A stretch of 64,000 nt of DNA from Gordonia sp. OPL2 (GTDB taxonomy: Bacteria; Actinomycetota; Actinomycetes; Mycobacteriales; Mycobacteriaceae), in contig NZ_RKME01000026.1 in NCBI RefSeq assembly GCF_003797825.1, forward strand, positions 1 to 64,000, given 5' to 3'. The position numbers and the translations under genes are program-made. The notes beneath the pieces are model-generated. The model had not been told where the DNA came from. It worked only from the letters and a program-made list of their open reading frames with translations, and searched no databases. Every line of letters starts with the position of its first letter. Within the stretch, counting starts at the first letter, position 1. Below are positions 34,484-43,244 of this stretch, one piece after another.

Positions 34484-36679
34484 TCAGGGGGCGGGTGGTC
34501 CGGTCCATGGCAACGCCAGTGCCATCTGCCGACCCAACTCGTCGGTCAGGCTGCGGACATAGGTGGCGCTGAGGTGATGCCAGTCCTTGTAGACCACGAT
34601 GTTGCCCACGATCGCCGGACAGAGGTCCACGTCACATACGCCGTCCGACATGTCGAGCGCGTGGAACATCGGCCGCGTCGCCTCCAGGGCGAGTGCCGGA
34701 TCCTCGGGCGCCAGCGCCGCGGCCCGTGACGTCGCACATTCGGTGGCGGAACCGCCGTCGGCCAGGCAGGTCGGCGTGTCGATCAGGCCCTTGGCGTTGT
34801 GTGGCCAGGGTGTGTCGCGGATACCCAGCACGGCGATGTCGTTGGCGAGGAACTCGTCGAAGATCGGTGGGTAGGTCGGCGGTACCCAATCCCCGGGCTG
34901 GTAGTCGCGCGGGCGCGTCGAGTTGGTGAAGACGGCATCGGGTTTGTCCTCGATGACCTTCTTCTTCACGCGCATGACCCAGTCGTGGCACTGCGGATAG
35001 GGCACCCCGTTCTGCTTGGGCACCAGTTCGGTGGACATCGGACACCCCATCTTGAGGTAGGTCGTCACCTTGAAGTGGTTGCGCTGCCCCAGGAGATTCA
35101 GTGCCGAGATCCACATCTCGGCGTGCGAGCCGCCGATCAGGGCGACCGTCTTGGTCGCCGTCGGGTCGCCGTAGACGCCGACGTGGATGTCGGGGTCCTC
35201 GAAGTTGCTCATGTAGCCGTCGGTGGAGGTCTCCGGGAAGTCCTGGGTCACCATCAACGGGGACGGCTGAGGATCGATCGCCGGTACCGGGGCGCCGTTG
35301 AGCAGCGCCCGGGCGCCCGGGTACAGCCGTGGATCGAGGTTCTTGGTGTCGACGACCATCGTCGAGACATGGCGGTCCCAGAGGACGATACCGGTGCCGG
35401 TCACCAGGGTGCCGACGACCAGGATGCTGGTCACGACGGAGGTGTAGCCCATCAGACGGGCGCGGCCGTCACGGCGCGCGTGCGCGGGTTCGCCACGACC
35501 GCCACGGCGCAGCGGATCCTCGATGTAGCGCTTGGTCAGCCAGGCCAGGCCGATGGAGACCGCGAGCAGGCCGACGCCCTCGAGAACCGAGGCGTGGTCC
35601 TTCTCCCGCCAGGTCAGATAGAAGATCAGGAGCGGCCAGTGCCAGAGGTACAGCGAGTACGCGATCGTCCCCAGCCACACCGGCCACCGACTCGCGAGCA
35701 TCCGGTTGACGGGCGGTAAGGCCTGCGGCCCGGTCGCGCCGGCACGCGGGCGCTCCAATGCGGTCGCGCCGGCCCAGATGATCAGCAGGGTCGATCCGAC
35801 CGGGACCAGGGCCCACGGACCGGGATAGGAGTCGACGCCGTCGATCCACCAGCCGCAGGTGATGATCAAGGCCAGCGCGACGACTGCGGCGACGGTTCGT
35901 ATCCACCGCGGCACCCGCCAGGACGGCAGCCAGATCGCCAGCAGGCCGCCCGCCAGCGGCTCCCAGAGGCGCGACAGGGTGTCGAAATAGTTGAACTGCT
36001 GGTTGACGCCCATCCGCATGTGGGCCCAGTAGAACGAGACGGCCGCAACCGCGAAAACCGCGCCGCCGACGAGGACCTTGATGACACGCGGATCGGCCAG
36101 CGGCGCGATCAGTCGCGCGCCGAGTTTGACGAGCGCCGCGAACGCGAGGGCGACGAGCAGTGTGACGAGGAAGAACTGGCCCTGGACCGACATCGACCAG
36201 ATGTGTTGCAGCGGACTGTTCGCCGAACTCGCCGCCAGATAGTCCTGGGAATTGAAGGCGAGATGCCAGTTCTGGTAGTACAGCGCGCTGGCGATGAGTT
36301 CCTTGCCGATGCTCACCCAGCGCGTCTGCGGGATGACGATGACGGTGAGCACGGCGACCGCGATCAGCACCGTGAACAATGCGGGTAGCAGGCGCCGCAG
36401 CAGGCGCTTGAGCCGCGGCCACGGATCGATCGTGTCGCGGAACGTCACGTGGGTCGCCTGGCTGTGGATCGCGTGCCGGAGAAGCGATCCGACGAAGAAG
36501 TAGCCCGAGAGGGCGAGGAAGACATCCACGCCACCGGAGACGCGACCGAACCAGATGTGGAAACAGGCGACCAGCGCGATGGCGATGCCGCGCAGACCGT
36601 CGAGGTCGGTGCGGTACGCGGGGACGTTGTCCACCGGGGCCGGCGACGCCGGGACGGTGGTGTGGGTCGGGGCTGCCAC
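34484..36679 (-). CDS. OafA-type membrane acyltransferase with a C-terminal SGNH domain
   Basis: A 731-residue protein that probably O-acylates a cell-envelope glycan or lipid. The acyltransferase-3 part (residues about 20-390) begins YRTDLDGLRGIAIALVACFH, with the family R/H motif, and has ten or more hydrophobic helices. The outer SGNH domain has VALIGGSHAEMW (catalytic Ser) and the Asp-His block DWHHLSATY near the C-terminus. Its place between treX and the biotin regulator matches M. tuberculosis Rv1565c. The acceptor is unknown. Confidence 0.88.
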   Translation of the reverse strand: MAAPTHTTVPASPAPVDNVPAYRTDLDGLRGIAIALVACFHIWFGRVSGGVDVFLALSGYFFVGSLLRHAIHSQATHVTFRDTIDPWPRLKRLLRRLLPALFTVLIAVAVLTVIVIPQTRWVSIGKELIASALYYQNWHLAFNSQDYLAASSANSPLQHIWSMSVQGQFFLVTLLVALAFAALVKLGARLIAPLADPRVIKVLVGGAVFAVAAVSFYWAHMRMGVNQQFNYFDTLSRLWEPLAGGLLAIWLPSWRVPRWIRTVAAVVALALIITCGWWIDGVDSYPGPWALVPVGSTLLIIWAGATALERPRAGATGPQALPPVNRMLASRWPVWLGTIAYSLYLWHWPLLIFYLTWREKDHASVLEGVGLLAVSIGLAWLTKRYIEDPLRRGGRGEPAHARRDGRARLMGYTSVVTSILVVGTLVTGTGIVLWDRHVSTMVVDTKNLDPRLYPGARALLNGAPVPAIDPQPSPLMVTQDFPETSTDGYMSNFEDPDIHVGVYGDPTATKTVALIGGSHAEMWISALNLLGQRNHFKVTTYLKMGCPMSTELVPKQNGVPYPQCHDWVMRVKKKVIEDKPDAVFTNSTRPRDYQPGDWVPPTYPPIFDEFLANDIAVLGIRDTPWPHNAKGLIDTPTCLADGGSATECATSRAAALAPEDPALALEATRPMFHALDMSDGVCDVDLCPAIVGNIVVYKDWHHLSATYVRSLTDELGRQMALALPWTGPPAP

Positions 36680-36852
36680 TACCTTGGGTGTGTCTTCCTG
36701 TCTCGAACGTCGTGGTTCACCGAAACGAACCCGACGGCGCGGTCGGTCATGTTCTCGGGGCTGTGTTGTCCGGGAAGCAATCTACATGGCGAAGCTGTGA
36801 TATTCCGATTCGGTCCTTCGCGACACACCGGCCGTCGGACCCCCGCTGACCT

Positions 36853-37449
36853 TTACTTTTCTTTACTTTCGGCTGCCTCGGCGATCGGTGCCGGACCGAT
36901 GGCCCGCAGTCGGGCGCCGTCGAGGATGACGCTCAGCCCGTCGCTGAACTCACCGGCGAAGTCGCGCCCGGACGGACCGGTCACCTGCAGGCGTTCCATC
37001 TGCGCGCGGGTCTGCTCCTCGATGGTCAGTCCGATGACGAGCTGACAGATCGCGGTCGCCACGGCCTGGGCATCGCGGTCGGTCAGTCCACCCCCGCGTG
37101 CCGCGGCCGCGAGTTCGTCGGCGATGGATTTCGGCGACAGCCCGCTGGCCCAGCTCGACGAGACGACCTCGGCGCTGTCGGGGACCTCGAGGAGTGCGCC
37201 GCGCATCCCGGCGGCCAGGAATGCCAGCTGTTCGTCCCAGTCGACCGTGTCCGGCGCCGTTGCGATGCCGCCGAGGATGTCGTCGGACAGGGCCGCGAGC
37301 AGGGTCTGCTTGTTGGGGAAGTGCCAGTACAGCGCGTTCGGACGGACTCCGAGGTCAGCGGCGAGGCGGCGCATCGACAGGTCCGCGAGGCTGTGGTGGG
37401 TGAGGATGTCGCGCGCCGCCCGCAGGACATCGGCTCGGGTGTTGCTCAC
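36853..37449 (-). CDS. bioQ: TetR-family repressor of biotin synthesis, BioQ-like
   Basis: A 198-residue TetR regulator. The helix-turn-helix is LSMRRLAADLGVRPNALYWH (about residues 27-46), followed by an all-helical ligand domain. It is divergent from bioA, and the 130-base gap holds two copies of CTGTACNNNGTNCAG, close to the TGAAC-N3-GTTCA sites of actinobacterial BioQ. BioQ represses bio genes in mycobacteria and corynebacteria, so the assignment follows from family, position and site. The GTG at 37449 is used since the sequence upstream is not conserved. The C-terminus (ESKEK) ends in a TAA in an AT-rich spot. Confidence 0.82.
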   Translation of the reverse strand: MSNTRADVLRAARDILTHHSLADLSMRRLAADLGVRPNALYWHFPNKQTLLAALSDDILGGIATAPDTVDWDEQLAFLAAGMRGALLEVPDSAEVVSSSWASGLSPKSIADELAAAARGGGLTDRDAQAVATAICQLVIGLTIEEQTRAQMERLQVTGPSGRDFAGEFSDGLSVILDGARLRAIGPAPIAEAAESKEK

Positions 37450-37480
37450 GGACCCAGGGTAGAGGGCCCGGTGGCGCCGC

Positions 37481-37495
37481 CTGTACACCGTCCAG
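37481..37495. promoter_or_regulatory. bioQ: BioQ operator 1
   Basis: CTGTACACCGTCCAG is a 15-base dyad with CTGnAC/GTnCAG arms around a 3-base centre. Its centre is 22 bases from that of operator 2, two turns of the helix, so both would be bound on one face. It is 32 bases before the regulator start. Confidence 0.75.
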
Positions 37496-37502
37496 GAATC
37501 GC

Positions 37503-37517
37503 CTGTACAGTGTTCAG
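37503..37517. promoter_or_regulatory. bioQ: BioQ operator 2
   Basis: CTGTACAGTGTTCAG keeps the same arms as operator 1 and matches the known BioQ core TGAAC-N3-GTTCA better, as TGtAC-N3-GTTCA. It is 63 bases before the bioA start. Confidence 0.78.
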
Positions 37518-37579
37518 GACCGCCGACCGTGAGGGAGCCCACAGCCCGGGCCTCCTGCGACCCGAAGGACACCAGCCAC

Positions 37580-38908
37580 GTGGACGACGCAACCATCCGC
37601 CGCATCGATGCCGAGCATGTGTGGCATCCGTACGGTGCGATGCCCGCGCCCACCGCGCCGATCGTGGTCCGCGGTGCCCACGGAGTGCAGATCGAGTTGG
37701 CCGACGGCCGGGAGGTCGTCGACGGGATGAGTTCCTGGTGGGCGGCCATTCACGGGTACCGCCATCCCGTCCTCGACGCCGCCGTCACCTGTCAGCTCGG
37801 ATCGATGGCACACGTCATGTTCGGGGGCCTCACGCATGAGCCGGCCGCACGCCTCGCCGAGCTCCTGGTGACGATCACACCCGAACCGCTGCAGAAGGTC
37901 TTCTTCTGCGATTCCGGATCGGTCTCGGTCGAGGTCGCCACGAAGATGGCGCTGCAGTACTGGCGCAGTCGGGGGCGCGGTGACAAGACCCGCCTGCTGA
38001 CCTGGCGCGGCGGCTACCACGGCGACACATTCGCGCCGATGAGTGTCTGCGACCCCGACGGCGGTATGCACTCGATGTGGACCGACGTCCTGACCGAGCA
38101 GATCTTCGTCCCGGCGCCGCCGTCGCTGCCCGGCCCGATCGACGCGCCCGGCGCCCTCGACGACGACTACGTGCGCACGCTCGAGTCGGCGGTGACCGCG
38201 AATGCCGATCGCCTCGCCGCGGTCATCGTCGAACCGGTCGTCCAGGGAGCCGGCGGGATGAGGTTCCACGACCCGCGCTACCTCTCCGCCCTGCGGCGGA
38301 TCTGTGACCGCGCCGGCGTCTTGCTGATCTTCGACGAGATCGCCACCGGATTCGGGCGGACCGGCGAGCTCTTCGCCGCCCACCACGCCGGCGTGACGCC
38401 GGACATCATGTGCCTCGGCAAGGCCCTCACCGGTGGATACCTCACACTGGCCGCGACCTTGTGCACCGACGAGATCGCCGAGGTGATCAGCCGTGGTGAG
38501 GCCGGTGGGCTCGCCCACGGACCGACGTTCATGGCCAATCCGCTGGCCTGCGCCGTCGCCGTCGCCGCCGTCGAACTGCTCCTCGACTCGCCGTGGCGTA
38601 CGCGGGTCCTCGACATCGAGTCCGGATTGCGTTCGGGACTGGCCGATCTCACGGATCGGCCGGGTGTGGTGGACGTCCGCGTGCTCGGTGCAATCGGTGT
38701 CGTCCAACTCGACCGATCCGTCGACATGGCCGCGGCCACCGAGGCCGCGATCGACTCCGGCGCGTGGCTACGCCCCTTCCGTGACCTGATCTACGTGATG
38801 CCGCCGTTCGTCTGCACCGACGACGACATCGCGACGATCGTCCGTGGTGTCCGTGCCGCGGTCGACGCCTGCCTGACCGCCGATCTCGTCGCGGGAGTGA
38901 GCCGATGA
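37580..38908 (+). CDS. bioA: Adenosylmethionine-8-amino-7-oxononanoate aminotransferase
   Basis: Makes 7,8-diaminopelargonate in biotin synthesis, with S-adenosylmethionine as amino donor. A 442-residue class III PLP aminotransferase with HVWHPYGA at the start, SSWWAAIHGYRHP, the cofactor-phosphate segment CDSGSVSVEVA and LIFDEIATGFGRTG with the cofactor Asp. The PLP lysine is in CLGKALTGGY. The GTG at 37580 is the start nearest to the conserved region, with AAGGACACC upstream. It begins a tightly coupled operon; its stop overlaps bioF. Confidence 0.95.
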   Translation: MDDATIRRIDAEHVWHPYGAMPAPTAPIVVRGAHGVQIELADGREVVDGMSSWWAAIHGYRHPVLDAAVTCQLGSMAHVMFGGLTHEPAARLAELLVTITPEPLQKVFFCDSGSVSVEVATKMALQYWRSRGRGDKTRLLTWRGGYHGDTFAPMSVCDPDGGMHSMWTDVLTEQIFVPAPPSLPGPIDAPGALDDDYVRTLESAVTANADRLAAVIVEPVVQGAGGMRFHDPRYLSALRRICDRAGVLLIFDEIATGFGRTGELFAAHHAGVTPDIMCLGKALTGGYLTLAATLCTDEIAEVISRGEAGGLAHGPTFMANPLACAVAVAAVELLLDSPWRTRVLDIESGLRSGLADLTDRPGVVDVRVLGAIGVVQLDRSVDMAAATEAAIDSGAWLRPFRDLIYVMPPFVCTDDDIATIVRGVRAAVDACLTADLVAGVSR

Positions 38909-40101
38909 CCACCACCGAACGCGCCGTACCGTCGTCGACAGCTTTCCTGCCGACGACCGACCGGCCCGTCGATGCCCTCGACTGGATCGCGGAGGAGGCC
39001 GCCCGGCTCGAGGCGGCCGGACTCCACCGCGACCCGGTTGTCCGGCAAACGGATTCGACGATGATCAATCTGGCGTCCAACGACTACCTCGGCCTGTCGC
39101 GGCATCCGAAGGTCCTCGCCGGTGCCCACGCGGCACTCGACACCTGGGGAGCCGGCTCCACGGCCTCGCGCCTCGTCGTCGGCACGACGTCGCTGCACGT
39201 CGATCTGGAGGAAGACCTCGCCGACTTCCTCGGATTCTCGGCGGCCCTGTCGTTCTCGTCCGGCTACCTCGCCAATGTCGGCGCGATCACCGCGCTCGCC
39301 GGGCGCGGAGATCTCATCGTCAGCGACACCGGTACGCACGCGTCTCTGATCGACGGCTGTCGACTGTCCCGCGCTCGCGTCGTGGTGGTCGAACGGGGCG
39401 ATCACGAGGCAGTGCGAGATGCCTTGCGCGACCGGACCGAACGGCGTGCGCTGGTGGTGACCGACTCGGTGTACAGCATCGACGGCGAGCCGGCGCCGAT
39501 CGCGGAACTGTACGCGGTGGCCCGCGACCACGGGGCCGCGCTGCTGGTGGACGAGGCGCATGCATTCGGGGTGCGCGGTCCCGCCGGACGCGGCTTGGTC
39601 GCCGAACTCGGGCTCTCCGGTGCGCCCGACCTGGTCGTGACCACCGTCCTGTCCAAGTCGCTGGGCGCCCAGGGGGGCGTCGTCCTGGGTTCCCGGCTGT
39701 TGCGCTCCTATCTGACCGACCGGGCCCGCACCTTCATCTTCGACACGGGTCTCAACCCGGCCGCCGCCGGTGCCGCGCAGGCGGCGCTCGAACTGTTGCG
39801 GTCCGATCCGGCGCTACCGGAGCGTCTGCGGCTCAACGCCTTACGGCTCGCGCGTGCTGTCGGGGCCGACGATCCCGCAGCCGCCGTCATCTCACTCGTC
39901 GTCGGCGAGCCGCAGCCGGCGGTCGCGGCAGCCGCCCGGTGTCGCGACCGCGGCGTGCTCGTGGGCTGCTTCCGCCCGCCGTCGGTGCCCGCGGGTACCT
40001 CGCGCCTGCGTCTCACCGCGCGTGCCGATCTCGACGCATCCGTCATCGATCACGTCGCAGGCGTCGTCGACGATGCACTCGTCGGGGTGGGGATCCGATG
40101 A
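38905..40101 (+). CDS. bioF: 8-amino-7-oxononanoate synthase
   Basis: Condenses pimeloyl thioester with alanine, one step before BioA. The 398-residue PLP enzyme has LASNDYLGLSRHPKV, GAGSTASRLVVGT, the cofactor-binding LLVDEAHAFGVRG and the lysine motif VLSKSLGAQGG. The ATG overlaps the bioA stop and its own stop overlaps bioD, each by four bases. Pimelate-forming genes bioC/bioH are not in the window. Confidence 0.95.
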   Translation: MTTTERAVPSSTAFLPTTDRPVDALDWIAEEAARLEAAGLHRDPVVRQTDSTMINLASNDYLGLSRHPKVLAGAHAALDTWGAGSTASRLVVGTTSLHVDLEEDLADFLGFSAALSFSSGYLANVGAITALAGRGDLIVSDTGTHASLIDGCRLSRARVVVVERGDHEAVRDALRDRTERRALVVTDSVYSIDGEPAPIAELYAVARDHGAALLVDEAHAFGVRGPAGRGLVAELGLSGAPDLVVTTVLSKSLGAQGGVVLGSRLLRSYLTDRARTFIFDTGLNPAAAGAAQAALELLRSDPALPERLRLNALRLARAVGADDPAAAVISLVVGEPQPAVAAAARCRDRGVLVGCFRPPSVPAGTSRLRLTARADLDASVIDHVAGVVDDALVGVGIR

Positions 40102-40898
40102 GCGCGCCCGGCCGCGTCCTCGCGGTCACCGGAACCTCCACCGACGTCGGCAAGACGATCGTCACCGCCGCCCTCGTCGCCGCAGTGCACCGCGCCGGTT
40201 CGACGGTGGCCGTGTGCAAACCCGCGCAGACCGGCATGGCGGACGGCGAACCGGGTGACCTCGCCGTCGTCGAGAACCTCGCCGGTCCCGACGCGACCGC
40301 CGAATGTGCCCGCTATCCCGAACCATTGGCGCCGGAGACCGCCGCTCGCCGTGCCGGCCTCCCGGCTCTCGCGCTGTCCACGGTGACAGCAGCGGTGGCC
40401 GGCCTCTCGGCCGCGCACGACCTCACGCTCGTCGAGGGTGCCGGTGGCGTCCTCGTCCGGCTGGCATCGGAGCTCACCCTGCTCGACGTCGCGGCATGGG
40501 CCGACGCCGGCGTCGTCATCGTGGTCCCGGCCGGGCTGGGCGCCCTCAACCATGCAGACCTGACCGTCGACGCCGTGCGTGCCCGTGGCCTGCGCCCGGC
40601 CGGGCTGATCATCGGATCCTGGCCCCGGGAGCCCGATCTCGCGATGGAGTGCAACCGGACGGACCTGCCGCGTCTGACCGGTGTGCCCATCGTCGGCGTC
40701 CTCCCCGACGGTGCGGGCGCCCTCGCGCCGGCCGAGTTCCGCCGCGCGGCGCCGTCCTGGATCGACGCGGACTGGCTCACCCGCGAGACCGGCCCCTCGC
40801 CGACGGCAACCCGATCCTCGCCGACGACAACCGACATCCCGACGACGACAACCGAGATCGACGTCGAAAGACAGCCCACAGAAGGAGTTCTCCCGTGA
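40098..40898 (+). CDS. bioD: Dethiobiotin synthetase
   Basis: ATP- and CO2-dependent closure of the ureido ring to give dethiobiotin. It is 266 residues, with the P-loop GTSTDVGKTIV, the CKPAQTG lysine motif and VEGAGGVLVRL. Family members are about 225 residues. The last 40 here form a Thr/Ser-rich tail (SPTTTDIPTTTTEIDVE) coded by CGACGACAACC-like slippage repeats. The ATG overlaps bioF and the stop overlaps bioB. Confidence 0.94.
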   Translation: MSAPGRVLAVTGTSTDVGKTIVTAALVAAVHRAGSTVAVCKPAQTGMADGEPGDLAVVENLAGPDATAECARYPEPLAPETAARRAGLPALALSTVTAAVAGLSAAHDLTLVEGAGGVLVRLASELTLLDVAAWADAGVVIVVPAGLGALNHADLTVDAVRARGLRPAGLIIGSWPREPDLAMECNRTDLPRLTGVPIVGVLPDGAGALAPAEFRRAAPSWIDADWLTRETGPSPTATRSSPTTTDIPTTTTEIDVERQPTEGVLP

Positions 40899-41938
40899 CC
40901 CAGGCACCCGTCGCACCCGACCAGCAGCGCGATCCCGCCCAGAGCGGCGACATCCTCGACATCGCCCGCGCCCAGGTCCTCGAACGTGGCGAGGGCCTCG
41001 ATCAGGCGCAGGTCCTCGAGGTGCTGCAGTTGTCCGACGACCGGCTCACCGAACTCCTGCAGCTCGCCCATGATGTGCGGATGCAGTGGTGCGGTCCTGA
41101 GGTCGAGGTCGAGGGCATCATCTCGCTGAAGACCGGCGGATGCCCCGAGGACTGCCACTTCTGCTCGCAGTCCGGCCTTTTTGCATCTCCGGTCCGTAGC
41201 GCGTGGATCGACATCCCGTCACTCGTCGAGGCGGCCAAGCAGACCGCCAAGACCGGGGCCACCGAGTTCTGCATCGTCGCGGCCGTGCGCGGCCCGGACA
41301 AGCGCCTGCTCAGCCAGGTCGCCGCCGGCATCGAGGCGATCCGCAACGAGGTCGACATCCAGATCGCCTGCAGCCTCGGCATGCTCACCCAGGAGCAGGT
41401 CGATCAGCTCAAGGGCATGGGCGTGCACCGGTACAACCACAACCTCGAGACCGCCCGCAGCCACTTCCCGAACGTCGTCACCACGCACACCTGGGAAGAG
41501 CGATGGGACACGCTGCGTATGGTCCGCGATGCCGGCATGGAGGTCTGCTGCGGCGGCATCCTCGGGATGGGGGAGAGCCTGGAGCAACGAGCGGAGTTCG
41601 CCGCCGACCTCGCGTCACTGGAACCCGACGAGGTCCCGCTCAACTTCCTCAACCCGCGTCCCGGGACCCCGTTCGGAGACCTCGACGTGCTGCCGGCGTC
41701 CGAGGCGCTCAAGTCGGTGGCGGCGTTCCGCCTGGCGCTGCCGCGGACGATCCTGCGCTTCGCCGGAGGTCGGGAGATCACCCTCGGTGACCTCGGAGCC
41801 AAGCAGGGCATCCTCGGTGGCATCAACGCCGTCATCGTCGGCAACTACCTGACGACGCTGGGCCGCCCGGCCGAGGAGGACCTCGATCTGCTGACCGATC
41901 TGTCGATGCCCATCAAGGCACTCAACGACAGCATCTAG
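40895..41938 (+). CDS. bioB: Biotin synthase
   Basis: Radical-SAM enzyme that inserts sulfur into dethiobiotin. It is 347 residues, with the CxxxCxxC cluster motif as CPEDCHFCSQSG, GATEFCIVAAVRGP, the second-cluster ligand region HRYNHNLETARSHF and CCGGILGMGES. The GTG at 40895 follows AAGGAGTTC and overlaps the bioD stop. The next gene encodes BsaP, needed for BioB function in mycobacteria, so the two probably act together. Confidence 0.96.
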   Translation: MTQAPVAPDQQRDPAQSGDILDIARAQVLERGEGLDQAQVLEVLQLSDDRLTELLQLAHDVRMQWCGPEVEVEGIISLKTGGCPEDCHFCSQSGLFASPVRSAWIDIPSLVEAAKQTAKTGATEFCIVAAVRGPDKRLLSQVAAGIEAIRNEVDIQIACSLGMLTQEQVDQLKGMGVHRYNHNLETARSHFPNVVTTHTWEERWDTLRMVRDAGMEVCCGGILGMGESLEQRAEFAADLASLEPDEVPLNFLNPRPGTPFGDLDVLPASEALKSVAAFRLALPRTILRFAGGREITLGDLGAKQGILGGINAVIVGNYLTTLGRPAEEDLDLLTDLSMPIKALNDSI

Positions 41939-41948
41939 GCTCGGGAAC

Positions 41949-42242
41949 GTGAGTGTGACCATCAAGTCGCCGTTCTCCTCGGACACGGCGCGCACGGGCG
42001 GTGCGGTGCCCGAGATCCCCGGACCGCTGGCCGAACCCTGTCGATACGGGGTCTACACCGGTATCGAACTCGAGTTGCAGGCGGCTGACGCGATCCCGGC
42101 GTCCGCGCAGTTGGGACTCGAGCCGCCACGGTTCTGCGGCCAGTGCGGGCGACGCATGGTCGTCCAGGTCCGGCCGGACGGCTGGGGTGCCCGCTGTTCC
42201 CGGCACGGGACCGTGGACTCGACGGAGTTGGGCCGACGGTGA
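41949..42242 (+). CDS. bsaP: Biotin synthase auxiliary protein
   Basis: A 97-residue protein matching the position and shape of M. tuberculosis Rv1590, reported as an auxiliary factor of BioB. The C-terminal half is a small knuckle, RFCGQCGRRMVVQVRPDGWG, with a further Cys in ARCSRHG. These give three cysteines plus a histidine suitable for a metal or Fe-S site. A PCRYGVYTG segment with another Cys precedes it. The GTG lies 10 bases after bioB and its stop overlaps the DUF2567 gene. The gene name follows position and cysteine pattern. Confidence 0.8.
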   Translation: MSVTIKSPFSSDTARTGGAVPEIPGPLAEPCRYGVYTGIELELQAADAIPASAQLGLEPPRFCGQCGRRMVVQVRPDGWGARCSRHGTVDSTELGRR

Positions 42243-42916
42243 CCGAGCCGTCGATGCCGGACACCGTGGTCGGGGCGGCCGCCGCGGGCTCGCCGCAGCC
42301 CGACGTCGCTCCGGCAGCGTCCGTTCGCCGAATCGCCCGGCCGGTCGGTCCACTCGTGGCCGTACTCGCGGTGGTCGTGCTGATCGGCGCGGTCGTCGGT
42401 ATGGTCTGGGCCGTCGTGACCCCGGCCATGTCGGGTCGTGTCGTCGGCGCCGACTCGGCGGTCCTCCCGGCACAGGAGTTCCCCGCGGAATTCGCCGCGG
42501 TCGGCACCTTCGCGGTGCTGCTGCTCGTCTACGGTCTGGTGTCGGTGATCGTCGCGTGGTTCACGGCGCGCTCGTGGCGCGGTCCCGCCGGATTCGGACT
42601 CCTCGCCCTCGCGACCGTGCTCGGGTCGTTCCTGGCGGCGTGGATCGGAACCCGTGTCGCCGACTGGCGCTTCGACGACCCGCGATCGGCGCCGGTGGGT
42701 TCCACGTTCGAACTCGTTCCCGACCTCTGGCTCGACGGAGCGGTCCGAGGCGGCACCGGCGGCGCATGGGTGCTGTTCCTGTGTGCACCGTTCGCCGTCG
42801 CGTTCTTCTACCTGGGTTTCGCCCTGGCATCCCGCACTGCCGATCTCGGGGTCGGCGATCTCGTCGCCGATGACCCGCGTGGCGATCCTCCCGCCCCGGC
42901 GGTTCAGCCGATCTGA
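42239..42916 (+). CDS. DUF2567 membrane protein (Rv1591-like)
   Basis: A 225-residue protein of unknown function with four predicted transmembrane helices, including VGPLVAVLAVVVLIGAVVGM, FAVLLLVYGLVSVIVAWF and WVLFLCAPFAVAFFYLGFA. Polar ends are Pro/Ala-rich. It is the last gene of the bio operon by the GTGA overlap with bsaP. The same order (Rv1590-Rv1591) is found in M. tuberculosis, so a link to biotin is possible but unproven. Its 3' end overlaps the convergent XRE regulator gene by 13 bases. Confidence 0.78.
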   Translation: MTEPSMPDTVVGAAAAGSPQPDVAPAASVRRIARPVGPLVAVLAVVVLIGAVVGMVWAVVTPAMSGRVVGADSAVLPAQEFPAEFAAVGTFAVLLLVYGLVSVIVAWFTARSWRGPAGFGLLALATVLGSFLAAWIGTRVADWRFDDPRSAPVGSTFELVPDLWLDGAVRGGTGGAWVLFLCAPFAVAFFYLGFALASRTADLGVGDLVADDPRGDPPAPAVQPI

Positions 42917-43167
42917 GCGGGCACGCCCGCAGTCACGGCGTCGGCGAGCGTGTCGATCGGCACGTCGAGAGCGTGACTGAGCGCGACGACGGTGGCGAAG
43001 GACGGCGTCAGCAAGCGTCCGCTCTCGATCTTGCGCAGAGTCTCCGGTGAGATCCCGGCGGCCGCGGCGATGTCGACGACCGTCCGCCCGGCCCGGAGTT
43101 CACGCAAGAGTGCGCCCAGGCGCCGTCCGGCGGCGATCTGTTCGGGGGTCAGGGGAGAACGGACCAT
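42904..43167 (-). CDS. Small XRE-family DNA-binding protein
   Basis: An 87-residue protein that is essentially one helix-turn-helix domain (LRELRAGRTVVDIAAAAGIS then TLRKIESGRLLTPSF). There is no ligand domain. It is divergent from a methionine aminopeptidase gene, with two identical-core palindromes (GGTAT-N4-ATACC) between. One palindrome would cover its own TATTTT -10 box (reverse strand, 43194-43199). It probably autorepresses and represses map. ATG 43167 is preferred to a GTG two codons upstream. An antitoxin-like role was considered, but the partner is an enzyme of normal length. Confidence 0.85.
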   Translation of the reverse strand: MVRSPLTPEQIAAGRRLGALLRELRAGRTVVDIAAAAGISPETLRKIESGRLLTPSFATVVALSHALDVPIDTLADAVTAGVPAQIG

Positions 43168-43186
43168 GACCACACACTACCGGCAG

Positions 43187-43202
43187 CGGTATGAAAATAC
43201 CG
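43187..43202. promoter_or_regulatory. XRE operator A
   Basis: CGGTATGAAAATACCG is a 16-base dyad with GGTAT/ATACC arms. It overlaps the probable -10 box of the XRE gene and the -35 area of map. Centre-to-centre distance to operator B is 32 bases, about three helical turns. Confidence 0.8.
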
Positions 43203-43213
43203 GTCTCGTGTCG

Positions 43214-43234
43214 TAGGCTGGTATTTAAATACCA
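43214..43234. promoter_or_regulatory. map: XRE operator B and map -10 box
   Basis: TGGTATTTAAATACCA at 43219-43234 is a perfect 16-base palindrome sharing the arms of operator A. TAGGCT at 43214-43219 is a TANNNT -10 box for map, so the start of transcription (about 43226) lies inside the palindrome. Its last bases join the AGGAGG ribosome binding site. Confidence 0.8.
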
Positions 43235-43244
43235 GGAGGTGTGT

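Noticed and set aside
36680..36852. Possible small gene or mobile remnant in an AT-richer gap before the acyltransferase
   Set aside because: No open frame with a ribosome binding site or inverted repeats was found. It contains only a TAGATT -10-like box (reverse strand, 36779-36784) that could serve the acyltransferase.
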